A stretch of DNA of 64,000 bases. Source: Allosaccharopolyspora coralli (GTDB taxonomy: Bacteria; Actinomycetota; Actinomycetes; Mycobacteriales; Pseudonocardiaceae). This document shows positions 16,712-23,940 of the stretch, one piece after another; within the stretch, counting starts at the first letter, position 1; the number at the start of each line of letters is the position of its first letter. The DNA lies in contig NZ_CP045929.1 of NCBI RefSeq assembly GCF_009664835.1, forward strand, positions 372,001 to 436,000, given 5' to 3'. The position numbers were made by a program, and so were the translations under genes. The notes beneath the pieces are model-generated. The model was given only the letters and a program-made list of their open reading frames with translations, was not told where the DNA came from and ran no database searches.

Positions 16712-17734
16712 TCAGCGTTGCCCGTTCAGTGCGGCGTCGAGTGCGGCGATCTGCGAGTCCATCCACGCCACGTAGTCGGTGCTCTCGGGGGGTAGTTCGG
16801 TGAGCTCCACGACAGGCAGGCCGCGCTGTTCGGCCTGGGCGCGGAGCTGCTCGGTCACGGGGGACTCCGTTTGCGGGTTGTAGATCAGCGCGCCGGCCTG
16901 CCCGGAGTCGATCGACTTGCGGATCTCGGCGACTGCGGCCACCGACGGGTCGCCGCCGGTTTCGACGGAATCGACGAACTCCTGCGGGGTGATGTCGTCG
17001 AGTCGGCCGCGCTCGACGAGATAGTGCGCGATCGGCTCGGTCACGACGACCTTCGTGCCGCCGTGGCGGGCTGCGATGTCGTCGACACGCTGCTGCAGTC
17101 CGGTGACCTGGTCGGCGAAGGCGGAGGCCCGGTCGGTGAACTCTTGCTGCTGTTCCGGGCGAAGGGCACCGAGCTCGTCGGCGATCGACTGGGACACGTC
17201 CTGAACGGCGTCGAGGTCGTACCAGATGTGCTCGTTGCCGTGCTCGTGCGAGTGCCCGCCTCCGCCGTGCTGCTTCGGTTCCTTGCCCTCGTGCGCGTGG
17301 CCTTCGTGCTGGTGCTCAGAACCACCGTCGGAATGGGAGTGGGTGTTCTCGCCCTGGAACGCCTGGACCTTCGGGGTCGTCTGGGCGGTGCTGGACAGAA
17401 TCTGCTGCATGAACTCGTCGTAGCCGCCGCCGTTGAACACGACGAGGTCGGCCTTGCCCACTTCCGCCGCGTCGCGGGGCGTGCTCTCGTACGAGTGCGG
17501 GTCGGCTCCTGGGTCGTCGACGACCGGCGTGACCTCGACGTCCTCGCCGCCCACGGCTTGCGCGACGGTGCCCCACACGCTGGTGGACGCGACGACCTCG
17601 AGTGCCTCACCCGATGACGGAGCGCCGTCGTCACCGGCACCGGCGGAGCCGCACCCGGCGAGGGTCAGGCCGATCACGGCGCCGCCTGCGACGGCGGCGG
17701 TCCGGACGCGGCTGGGGCGACTGCGCACAGTCAT
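16712..17734 (-). CDS. znuA: Zinc ABC transporter, substrate-binding lipoprotein
   Basis: The 340-residue secreted lipoprotein has an N-terminal signal ending in a lipobox (IGLTLAGC). The cluster A-I solute-binding fold is seen: VVASTSVWGTVAQAVGG, DPGADPHSYESTPRDA with the first metal His, then a long His/Gly-rich loop (about residues 140-180), HIWYDLDAV, VTEPIAHYLVERG, and the GALIYNPQTESPVTEQL block. The His-rich loop is typical of zinc rather than manganese binders. ATG 17734 is preferred over the GTG 27 bases upstream because GAGGAG sits seven bases before it. Confidence 0.92.
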   Translation of the reverse strand: MTVRSRPSRVRTAAVAGGAVIGLTLAGCGSAGAGDDGAPSSGEALEVVASTSVWGTVAQAVGGEDVEVTPVVDDPGADPHSYESTPRDAAEVGKADLVVFNGGGYDEFMQQILSSTAQTTPKVQAFQGENTHSHSDGGSEHQHEGHAHEGKEPKQHGGGGHSHEHGNEHIWYDLDAVQDVSQSIADELGALRPEQQQEFTDRASAFADQVTGLQQRVDDIAARHGGTKVVVTEPIAHYLVERGRLDDITPQEFVDSVETGGDPSVAAVAEIRKSIDSGQAGALIYNPQTESPVTEQLRAQAEQRGLPVVELTELPPESTDYVAWMDSQIAALDAALNGQR

Positions 17735-17768
17735 CGGGCGCTCCTCGGGGTGGGCGGACACGGATCGC

Positions 17769-17786
17769 TAACGGGAACCGTTGTCA
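17769..17786. promoter_or_regulatory. Putative Zur-binding site upstream of znuACB
   Basis: The minus-strand sequence TGACAACGGTTCCCGTTA is an imperfect palindrome close to the actinobacterial Zur box (TGAAAACGGTTTTCA type). It lies 35-52 bases upstream of the znuA start, where a zinc-dependent repressor would block transcription. The match is by eye. Confidence 0.55.
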
Positions 17787-18076
17787 ACTGTACGCGGAGG
17801 CGGACATCGGCGACAGGACGCGGGACAGTAGTGCGGCCCACACTGCCGTGTCACCTCTGCCGGAACCGCTCGAGTGGTGGCAGAAGAGAAGCGAAACGGT
17901 GTGACGGAGGTTGCACCGATGCCGCGCCTGCGGCTCAGGTGGTGCGTTCCGCGCAGGTCAGCGGCGAGTAGCTGGGCTGGCGGGAGCGGCGGTGGTGATC
18001 ACGACCCGGCATCGAGTCGGTTCTGGCGCGGACATCCCTGCTTCACCCCGAAGTACTGAACCGTTACGGTTCCTGC

Positions 18077-19177
18077 ATGGCTCGGTCAACGAATGCCCGG
18101 CGGCCCGCGACACTCGCCTCGCTCGCGGCCGAGCTCGGTGTTTCCAGAACCACGGTGTCCAACGCGTACAACCGACCCGACCAGCTCTCACCGGAGTTGC
18201 GCAAGCGGGTGCTCGACACCGCGCGGCGACTGGGCTACCCCGGCCCGGACCCCGTCGCACGGTCGCTGCGGACCCGGCGCGCGGGCGCGGTCGGGCTGCT
18301 GCTCACCGAGAACCTCTCCTACGCCTTCCGTGACCCGGGCGCGCTCAGCTTCCTCGAAGGGCTCGCGCTGGCCTGCGAGGACGCAGGCCACGGTCTGCTG
18401 CTCGTGCCCGCGAACCCGGAGCGTGAAGACGTCGCCTCGGTGCACAGCGCCGGCGTCGACGGCTTCGTCGTGTACTCCGTTCCCGAGGACGACCCGCACC
18501 TCGCGGCGGTGCTCGAACGTCCGGTGCCGAGCGTCGTGTGCGACCAGCCGAGCATCCCGGACGTCGACCGCGTCGGCGTCGACGACCGCGCCGCGATCAC
18601 GGCGATGGCCAAGCATCTCCTCGACCTGGGGCATCGGCGCGTCGGGATCTCGTGCATGCGACTGGCGCGGGCGCGCAACGACGGACCGGCATCGTTGCAG
18701 CGTCAGGCGAACGCGAGCTTCCACGTCCAGAAGGCGCGGTTGACCGCGCTCGCCGAAGTGTTCAGCGACGCGGGAATCGACTGGTCGACGGTGCCCGTCG
18801 TGGAACGGTTCGACCACTCGCAGGAATCAGGCGCGTCCGCCGCCGCCCAGATCCTCGACACCGATCCGGAGGTGACCGCGATCGTGTGCACTTCCGACAT
18901 CCTCGCGCTCGGAGCGCTGGACGAGGCGGAGCGACGCGGGGTCAAGGTCCCCGACGACCTCACGATCACCGGCTTCGACGGGATTCCCGACGCCGAACGG
19001 GCCGGGCTGACCACGATCCGCCAGCCCATCCTGGAGAAGGGCCGCGCGGCGGGGCGCCTCCTGCTCGACACCGCCGAACGTGGGCGTCCGCGCGAGATCC
19101 GCCTCGAAACCCAGCTCATCGAAGGCACGACCGCGGGACCGCCGCGCTCGTCCGAGGAACGCTGGTTCGGCCCGTAA
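18077..19177 (+). CDS. LacI-family transcriptional regulator
   Basis: The 366-residue regulator has an N-terminal LacI helix-turn-helix (ATLASLAAELGVSRTTVSNAYNRPDQLSPELR, about residues 11-42) with hinge helix ARSL, and a periplasmic-binding-like effector domain ending in the TTIRQPILEKGRAAGRLLL block. The ligand is likely a sugar or nucleoside but cannot be named. No transport or catabolic gene lies beside it: upstream is divergent znuACB, and downstream is a strong hairpin followed by a convergent operon. It may act on distant genes. Confidence 0.9.
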   Translation: MARSTNARRPATLASLAAELGVSRTTVSNAYNRPDQLSPELRKRVLDTARRLGYPGPDPVARSLRTRRAGAVGLLLTENLSYAFRDPGALSFLEGLALACEDAGHGLLLVPANPEREDVASVHSAGVDGFVVYSVPEDDPHLAAVLERPVPSVVCDQPSIPDVDRVGVDDRAAITAMAKHLLDLGHRRVGISCMRLARARNDGPASLQRQANASFHVQKARLTALAEVFSDAGIDWSTVPVVERFDHSQESGASAAAQILDTDPEVTAIVCTSDILALGALDEAERRGVKVPDDLTITGFDGIPDAERAGLTTIRQPILEKGRAAGRLLLDTAERGRPREIRLETQLIEGTTAGPPRSSEERWFGP

Positions 19178-19182
19178 AGAGC

Positions 19183-19226
19183 GCGTGAGTCTTTTTGGTT
19201 GCTATAGCAACCAAAAAGACTCACGC
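19183..19226. terminator. Perfect bidirectional hairpin terminator
   Basis: Arms GCGTGAGTCTTTTTGGTTGC (19183-19202) and the exact complement (19207-19226) enclose a TATA loop. The T-run and A-run inside the stem allow termination in both directions between the convergent lacI-type gene and aminopropyltransferase operon. Confidence 0.85.
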
Positions 19227-19267
19227 CTCGACGTCGGCCACCGCCACCGGATGAGCTTGCGGGGCGG

Positions 19268-20866
19268 TCAGTAGTTCGTCCACTCGCCCCGGGCGTGGTC
19301 GAGGATCGTCGGGTGCATCAGGGTCGATGGCTCCATGCCGGGAATCCGTGCGCGATCCGGTGGGAACGTAGCCGCTGCCCGCAACGTCGGCGGATCGAGC
19401 GACCGCAGCGGCGGAGCGTCGTCCGGCAGTCGCAGCGGTGGCGTGCCGCCCGCCTGCGCGAGGTGGAAACCCCACTCGCCGAAGCTGGGCACGGTCACCT
19501 CGAACGGGACCGTCGACAGGCCGGCCGAGCGCATCGTGGCTTCGACGCACCAGTACGCCTGCGGCGCGAAGAACGGGGAACCCGCTTGCACGTTCAGCCT
19601 CGCGCCGTCGGCCATCGCGTGCCGCACCAAGCCGTAGAACTCCGTCGAGTACAGCTTCGCGGTGGCCGTCGAATCGGCGTCCGGCATGTCGACCAGCACC
19701 ACGTCGAAGCGGTCCCGGTTCTCGCGCAGCCACTCGAACGCATCCGCCGCCACCGTCGTCACGCGCGGGTCGTCGAAGGCGTGATCGTTGAGCCGGGAGA
19801 TACTCGGGTGCTCACGAGCCAGGTCCACGACGGCGGGGTCCAGCTCGACGAGCGTGACCTCCTCGACGTCGGGGTACCGCAGCACCTCCCGCACCCCGAG
19901 CCCGTCCCCGCCGCCGAGCACGAGGACCCGCTTGCGCGGCCCCGACATCGCAGGATGCACCAACGCCTCGTGATAGCGGTACTCGTCGACGGAGCTGAAC
20001 TGCAGGTCGCCGTTGAGGAACATGCGGGTGTCACCGGCCCCGAATCCGGGGGACTGGGTGAGCACGATCTGCTGGTACGGGGTGCGCTCGGCGTGCAACA
20101 CCGGGTCGGCGTAGAGCGCCTGTCGCGCGGTCACCTCGAAGTCCTCGGCGTAGGCCGCCGCACCGCCGAGCGCTGCAGCCACCAGCACCGACAGCGCCAC
20201 CAGGATCGCCATTGCCCGGCGCGAGAGCTCTCGACGGAAGACGGTCAGTACGAGCCCCAGCCCGGCGGCTGCGTTGAGCATCCCCACGAACAGGGCGCCG
20301 TGGATCTGCCCGAACAGCGGCAGCAGCACGAAGGGGAAGGCGAGCCCGCCGAGCAGGCCGCCCACGTAGTCGGCGGCGAAGAGGTCCGCGACGGCCGAAC
20401 CGGCGTCCTGCTGCCGGATGCGCTGCAAAAGAACCATGAGCAGCGGGATCTCCGCGCCGATCAACACCCCGAGCACGAGTGCGGTCGCGATCAGCGCCGG
20501 CATGTACAGACTCAGCCACGCGAACGCGGCGTAGAGCACGAGAACGCTGAGCCCGCCGATCAGCGCCAGCAGGATCTCGATCGCCGCGAACGCCTCCGCC
20601 GCCCAGCGCTGCAACGGTTTCGCCGTGAGCGCCCCGACGCCCATCGCGAACACCATCAGCGACAGCACGATCGAGGCCTGCCCGATGGTGTCGCCGATGA
20701 GGTAGCTGCCGAGGGCGACCAGCGCCAGCTCGTACACCAGTCCGCAGGCGGCGCACACGAACACGGCGAACAGCACGCAGGCGCGAGCGAGCCGAGCCCG
20801 CGCGGGCGTCCGGGGAGGCGTTGCCGCCGCGTCGTCCCCGAGTTCCGCCTCCGCGCTCGTCGTCAC
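19268..20866 (-). CDS. Membrane-fused spermidine-synthase-like aminopropyltransferase
   Basis: This 532-residue protein has seven or so N-terminal membrane segments (residues 28-240) and a cytosolic aminopropyltransferase fold. The catalytic part shows the substrate loop FLNGDLQFSSVDEYRYHEALVHPAM, SAM/dcSAM-binding LVLGGGDGLGVREVLRYPDVEEVTLVELDP and the VVLVDMPDAD strand. Cytosolic SpeE lacks the membrane part; fused members are widespread in actinobacteria and their product is unproven. It is the last gene of a minus-strand set with DUF350, DUF4247 and DUF4178 proteins, suggesting a membrane-linked polyamine or related modification. Confidence 0.85.
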   Translation of the reverse strand: MTTSAEAELGDDAAATPPRTPARARLARACVLFAVFVCAACGLVYELALVALGSYLIGDTIGQASIVLSLMVFAMGVGALTAKPLQRWAAEAFAAIEILLALIGGLSVLVLYAAFAWLSLYMPALIATALVLGVLIGAEIPLLMVLLQRIRQQDAGSAVADLFAADYVGGLLGGLAFPFVLLPLFGQIHGALFVGMLNAAAGLGLVLTVFRRELSRRAMAILVALSVLVAAALGGAAAYAEDFEVTARQALYADPVLHAERTPYQQIVLTQSPGFGAGDTRMFLNGDLQFSSVDEYRYHEALVHPAMSGPRKRVLVLGGGDGLGVREVLRYPDVEEVTLVELDPAVVDLAREHPSISRLNDHAFDDPRVTTVAADAFEWLRENRDRFDVVLVDMPDADSTATAKLYSTEFYGLVRHAMADGARLNVQAGSPFFAPQAYWCVEATMRSAGLSTVPFEVTVPSFGEWGFHLAQAGGTPPLRLPDDAPPLRSLDPPTLRAAATFPPDRARIPGMEPSTLMHPTILDHARGEWTNY

Positions 20867-20989
20867 GGCATCAACCTCCCTGCGTCCCCGACCGCGCGAA
20901 CCGTCGACGACACGATAGGTGCTCGTGTGGATTGAGGGCTGTGGTCATGCCCACTGCGCCGACAGCTTTCCCCGCCACCCACGCCTGGC

Positions 20990-21135
20990 CACCTACGCAA
21001 CCCAGCCACCGGCGGGTTCTCACCTCGTGGCTGGGGAGGACAGCGTCGACGTGATGTAGGTGGCTACCTGAGGTCGACGATCCCGCAGCCAGCCGCGAGG
21101 TGAGGTTCCGCTACGGAACCGCCAACGCAGATCAC
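20990..21135 (-). repeat. Dispersed hairpin repeat, copy C (reverse orientation)
   Basis: The stem arms are CTCACCTCGTGGCTGG (21020-21035) and CCAGCCGCGAGGTGAG (21089-21104). Read on the minus strand the element has the same order as copy A: GGGTGATCTGCGTTGGCGGTT, stem, GGGATCGTCGACCTCAGGTAG centre, second arm, GAACCCGCCGGTGG. It occupies most of the 300-base gap inside the DUF350/aminopropyltransferase gene set. Confidence 0.85.
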
Positions 21136-21166
21136 CCGCGCACCCTTTCGTACGCAGGTTATCTGG

Positions 21167-21592
21167 TCACCAGATGGCGGCTGCCATCACGACGGCGATG
21201 ACGATGTGGGCGGCGGCCGAGACCCAGGTGCCGGGGTGCATCGTCGGCGAGGTCAGCTCGTCGCCGAGCTTGCCGGGGGTGGCCGCGTCGATGAGCGCGA
21301 ACGACAGGCTCATCAGCACCAGCCCGAGCAATCCGTAGAACACGGTGCCGAGCAGGCCCGCGAGAATGTCGTTGGCGCTCGCGGCGATGGCGGTCGTCAG
21401 GATCGTGCCGATGCCGATCAATCCCGAGACGAGCAACAACGCCGCGTTCGGGTTGCGCTCGACCCAGATCAGCTGCCGCAGCTTGCCCGGCGTCGCCAGG
21501 TCGACGAGCACGTAGCCGAGCACCATCATGAGCAGCCCGACCGCGCCGAACGCGACGGCGGCGAGCAGACCGGTGAGCAGTTCTTGGAACAC
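21167..21592 (-). CDS. DUF350 family membrane protein
   Basis: The 141-residue protein has four hydrophobic segments arranged as two repeats; each half carries an LxDxATPGKL motif (LVDLATPGKL and LIDAATPGKL), the hallmark of DUF350. The family includes E. coli YjfL, found in an operon with a glutathionylspermidine-synthase-like ATP-grasp enzyme. Its function is unknown. GTG start. Its neighbours (aminopropyltransferase-like, DUF4247, DUF4178) repeat the DUF350-polyamine association. Confidence 0.88.
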   Translation of the reverse strand: MFQELLTGLLAAVAFGAVGLLMMVLGYVLVDLATPGKLRQLIWVERNPNAALLLVSGLIGIGTILTTAIAASANDILAGLLGTVFYGLLGLVLMSLSFALIDAATPGKLGDELTSPTMHPGTWVSAAAHIVIAVVMAAAIW

Positions 21593-21634
21593 AGTATTGG
21601 CCTTTCCGGTGAGGACGCGGAGATGGACGGTCGG

Positions 21635-22675
21635 TCAGCGGCGCGGAGGGTGTCCGTGCCACCCGGGCGGGGGGTTCGGCCACGGGTTTCCCGGGGGAGG
21701 CGACGGCCGGCCTTGCGTGGGTGGTGCGGGCTGCTGCGGCGGTGCCCAACCCTGCGGAGGTGCCCAACCCTGCTGAGGTGCCCAACCCTGCTGAGGTGCC
21801 CAACCCTGCTGTGCTGGCCGGCCGTGTCCCGGTGCCAGCGGCGGAGCAGCCTGGTACTGCGGGGGGACCGGCGGTTGCGGTCCCGGCGGGTACGGCTGGG
21901 TCATCATTCCCGGCGGTGCGACTCCCGCCGCGCGCTGGGCGGCCGACCGGGACACGAATCCGACGACGGTGAACGCGGCGGCGGCCATCCCGAACAGCAC
22001 GACCCACACCCACGCCGTCACTACGGCGTTCGTTCCGTCGGAGGGGGGAAGCGGCGTTGCCGGAGCCGCCTCTTGCACCTCCCGCGCCGGGGGCGCGGCC
22101 TGCAACGCACCTTGCTCGACCAACAGCAGAGGCAGCGACAGGGCTGCCTGACCCGTTTCGATCGTGGGTTCCGCCACGAGCCGCTGCGCGCTGAACCCGA
22201 GCGGGACGAAATCCTCGGCACCCGGGGCCGGGCTGATGCCGGGGGAGGTCTGCGTGTCGATCGAGGCATAGTCGAAGTCGTACTCGCCACTACCGCGGTT
22301 CTCGACGACCACGACCCGGACCTCGGCCCACCGTGAGCACGTGTCGGCCGGAACGGTCGGGCCTCGGCTGGACCCGCGCTCGGTGCGGTCGTTCGAACCG
22401 TCGGTCAGCGACCAGCCGAAGCACACGCCGTGTGTCCGCTCGGCCTTGGCGAGGGCGGTCGACAGTTCACCCGCGGCCCTGGGGGTGAAGCTCTCGATCG
22501 GCGCCGCACTGTCCACTTGGGTCGACGAGTCGTACTGCTTCGTTTCGCCGTCTGCGAACGAGGTGACATCGCTGCCGAAGAGGCTCTGCACGGCGGTGAA
22601 CGCGATCGTGCCGACGACGATCACGATCGTCAACCCGCAGCCGAAAGGGTTCTTCTTCAGCGGCGATCCGGTCAC
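21635..22675 (-). CDS. Membrane protein with Pro/Gln-rich repetitive tail
   Basis: I cannot assign this 346-residue protein to a named family. It has an N-terminal membrane anchor (CGLTIVIVVGTIAFTAVQSLF), an extracytoplasmic region of about 170 residues including HGVCFGWSLTDGS and RVVVVENRGSGEYDFDYASI, a second membrane helix (AVVTAWVWVVLFGMAAAAFTVVGFV) and a cytoplasmic Pro/Gln/Gly tail. Near 280-305 the tail repeats PQQGWA several times, encoded by near-identical 15-18 base repeats at 21745-21810. The GTG start overlaps the DUF4247 stop (GTGA), fixing it in the operon. Confidence 0.8.
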   Translation of the reverse strand: MTGSPLKKNPFGCGLTIVIVVGTIAFTAVQSLFGSDVTSFADGETKQYDSSTQVDSAAPIESFTPRAAGELSTALAKAERTHGVCFGWSLTDGSNDRTERGSSRGPTVPADTCSRWAEVRVVVVENRGSGEYDFDYASIDTQTSPGISPAPGAEDFVPLGFSAQRLVAEPTIETGQAALSLPLLLVEQGALQAAPPAREVQEAAPATPLPPSDGTNAVVTAWVWVVLFGMAAAAFTVVGFVSRSAAQRAAGVAPPGMMTQPYPPGPQPPVPPQYQAAPPLAPGHGRPAQQGWAPQQGWAPQQGWAPPQGWAPPQQPAPPTQGRPSPPPGNPWPNPPPGWHGHPPRR

Positions 22676-23103
22676 TTGCCCGCCCCCGGGCCCCGGCCCC
22701 GGAAGCTGTCACCGCTCGGGCCGGTCCACGCCCAGAAACCGGCCACGACTCCGTGGTAGCGGTTGTACGCGCGATCGGCGTCCATCACGTGGATGACCGA
22801 ACCTTGCTCGCGCGGCTGCACCACGACCGCGTCGTCCGAGTAGCGCAGGTACACCCCGGAGGCGTCGGTGGCCTGCGAGATCGGCTGCCACCGGTCGGTG
22901 ATCTCCCTGGCGACCGTGCTCGGCGGTCGTGGGCTCGTGTAGGCGCGATCCTGCCGGTCGAGGTCCAAAGAGGACGCCCGGGTGTAGTGGGTGTCGACGT
23001 AGGCGGCCGGGCCGGTGCCGGTGGAGAACACCGTGATCAGGCCGAGCAGCAGCGCGAGCCCGGCGCAGACCGCCGCGATCACGAACCAGAACTTCGGTTT
23101 CAT
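22672..23103 (-). CDS. DUF4247 family membrane-anchored protein
   Basis: The 143-residue protein has one N-terminal signal-anchor helix (FWFVIAAVCAGLALLLGLITVF) and an extracytoplasmic domain with YVDTHYTRASSLDL, GVYLRYSDDAVVVQPREQGSVIHVMDADRAYNRYHGVVAGFW. This matches DUF4247, which commonly sits beside DUF4178 and DUF350 genes in actinobacteria. Its function is unknown. The ATG is ten bases from the DUF4178 stop and its own stop overlaps the next gene, so these are tightly linked. The tail is Gly-rich. Confidence 0.8.
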   Translation of the reverse strand: MKPKFWFVIAAVCAGLALLLGLITVFSTGTGPAAYVDTHYTRASSLDLDRQDRAYTSPRPPSTVAREITDRWQPISQATDASGVYLRYSDDAVVVQPREQGSVIHVMDADRAYNRYHGVVAGFWAWTGPSGDSFRGRGPGAGK

Positions 23104-23113
23104 CGTGGCGGCC

Positions 23114-23722
23114 TTACTGCGGCGAGACGGGGTAGATGGTCACGTCGTACCGGCTGAGCGTCTCACCGAGGGCAGCCTCCCAGCCCGCGTCGCCGTAGGC
23201 CTCGAAACTGAGCAGCGCTCCGTCCGGGCCCTCGTAGTCGTGGTAGCGGACGGTGCCGCTGTCGTCGAGACCGGTGGTGGCCTCGCTGCGGAACTCCGCG
23301 GAACCGGACTCGTCGGAACGGAAAGTCCGGCCGTCGTGCTCGATCGTGGCCGGGCCGGGCGCCAGACCGGACTCGGCGAGCGGCGTCCACGCGGACAGGA
23401 TCAGGTCCGGGTCCTCCTCGACGCCGAGCCAGAGCTGGGTGCCCTTGGCGTCGTCGAGCAGATGCTCGGACCAGGTCCAGCCGCCCTCGGACATGCGGAG
23501 TGTCCCGCGTGCGGTGTAGGTGATCCCGCGGATCTCCACGATGTCGCCCGCTTTCAGGGCGCGCGGATCACCGCGCAGCGAGTCCTGGTCACCGGTGTGG
23601 AACGGGTCGACCGGCCGTGCCGCGGGCTGCTGGCGCCCTTCGCGGGAGCGTCGGATGGCGAGCACGCCCAAGACCGTCGCCACCACAGCGACGATCAGCA
23701 ACACGACGATCAAGGAAACCAC
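23114..23722 (-). CDS. DUF4178 family membrane-anchored protein
   Basis: The 202-residue protein has an N-terminal membrane helix (SLIVVLLIVAVVATVLGVLAI) and a DUF4178 domain: LKAGDIVEIRGITYTARGTLRMSEGGWTWSEHLLDD, LWLGVEEDPDLILSAWTPL, VRYHDYEGPDGALLSFEAYGDAGWEAALGETLSRYDVTIYP. This beta-rich domain accompanies DUF350 and polyamine-type enzymes in many bacteria. GTG 23722 is chosen because it lies directly before the membrane helix. It is the first gene of the minus-strand operon that ends with the aminopropyltransferase-like protein. Confidence 0.82.
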   Translation of the reverse strand: MVSLIVVLLIVAVVATVLGVLAIRRSREGRQQPAARPVDPFHTGDQDSLRGDPRALKAGDIVEIRGITYTARGTLRMSEGGWTWSEHLLDDAKGTQLWLGVEEDPDLILSAWTPLAESGLAPGPATIEHDGRTFRSDESGSAEFRSEATTGLDDSGTVRYHDYEGPDGALLSFEAYGDAGWEAALGETLSRYDVTIYPVSPQ

Positions 23723-23879
23723 GCCCCGCACCTCCGGTTCGGTCGTTGTCCTGCGATCGCGAGCGCGACCGCGCACCAGACCTTAATCGGACGCGGCCGA
23801 CCCGTGTGCGGGTTCCCCACAAATCCGGCGTGCCGCACACCACTCCCGGCCGCCCCGAAAGCCTTTGGAGGGCAGTGTG

Positions 23880-23917
23880 GAACTGGGGTAAGTGGTCCGG
23901 TATCGCCGCCCCAGTTC
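23880..23917. terminator. Hairpin downstream of the trehalose gene
   Basis: GAACTGGGG (23880-23888) and CCCCAGTTC (23909-23917) form a 9-bp stem just after the otsB-GH15 stop. No T-run follows. A related sequence is at about 48589-48630. Confidence 0.5.
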
Positions 23918-23940
23918 GTGCCTCGCGGCGTCTGCGGTGG

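Noticed and set aside
21745-21810. Short direct repeats considered as an iteron origin or VNTR
   Set aside because: They are in frame and encode the PQQGWA repeats of the Pro/Gln-rich tail of the membrane protein, so they are coding repeats.
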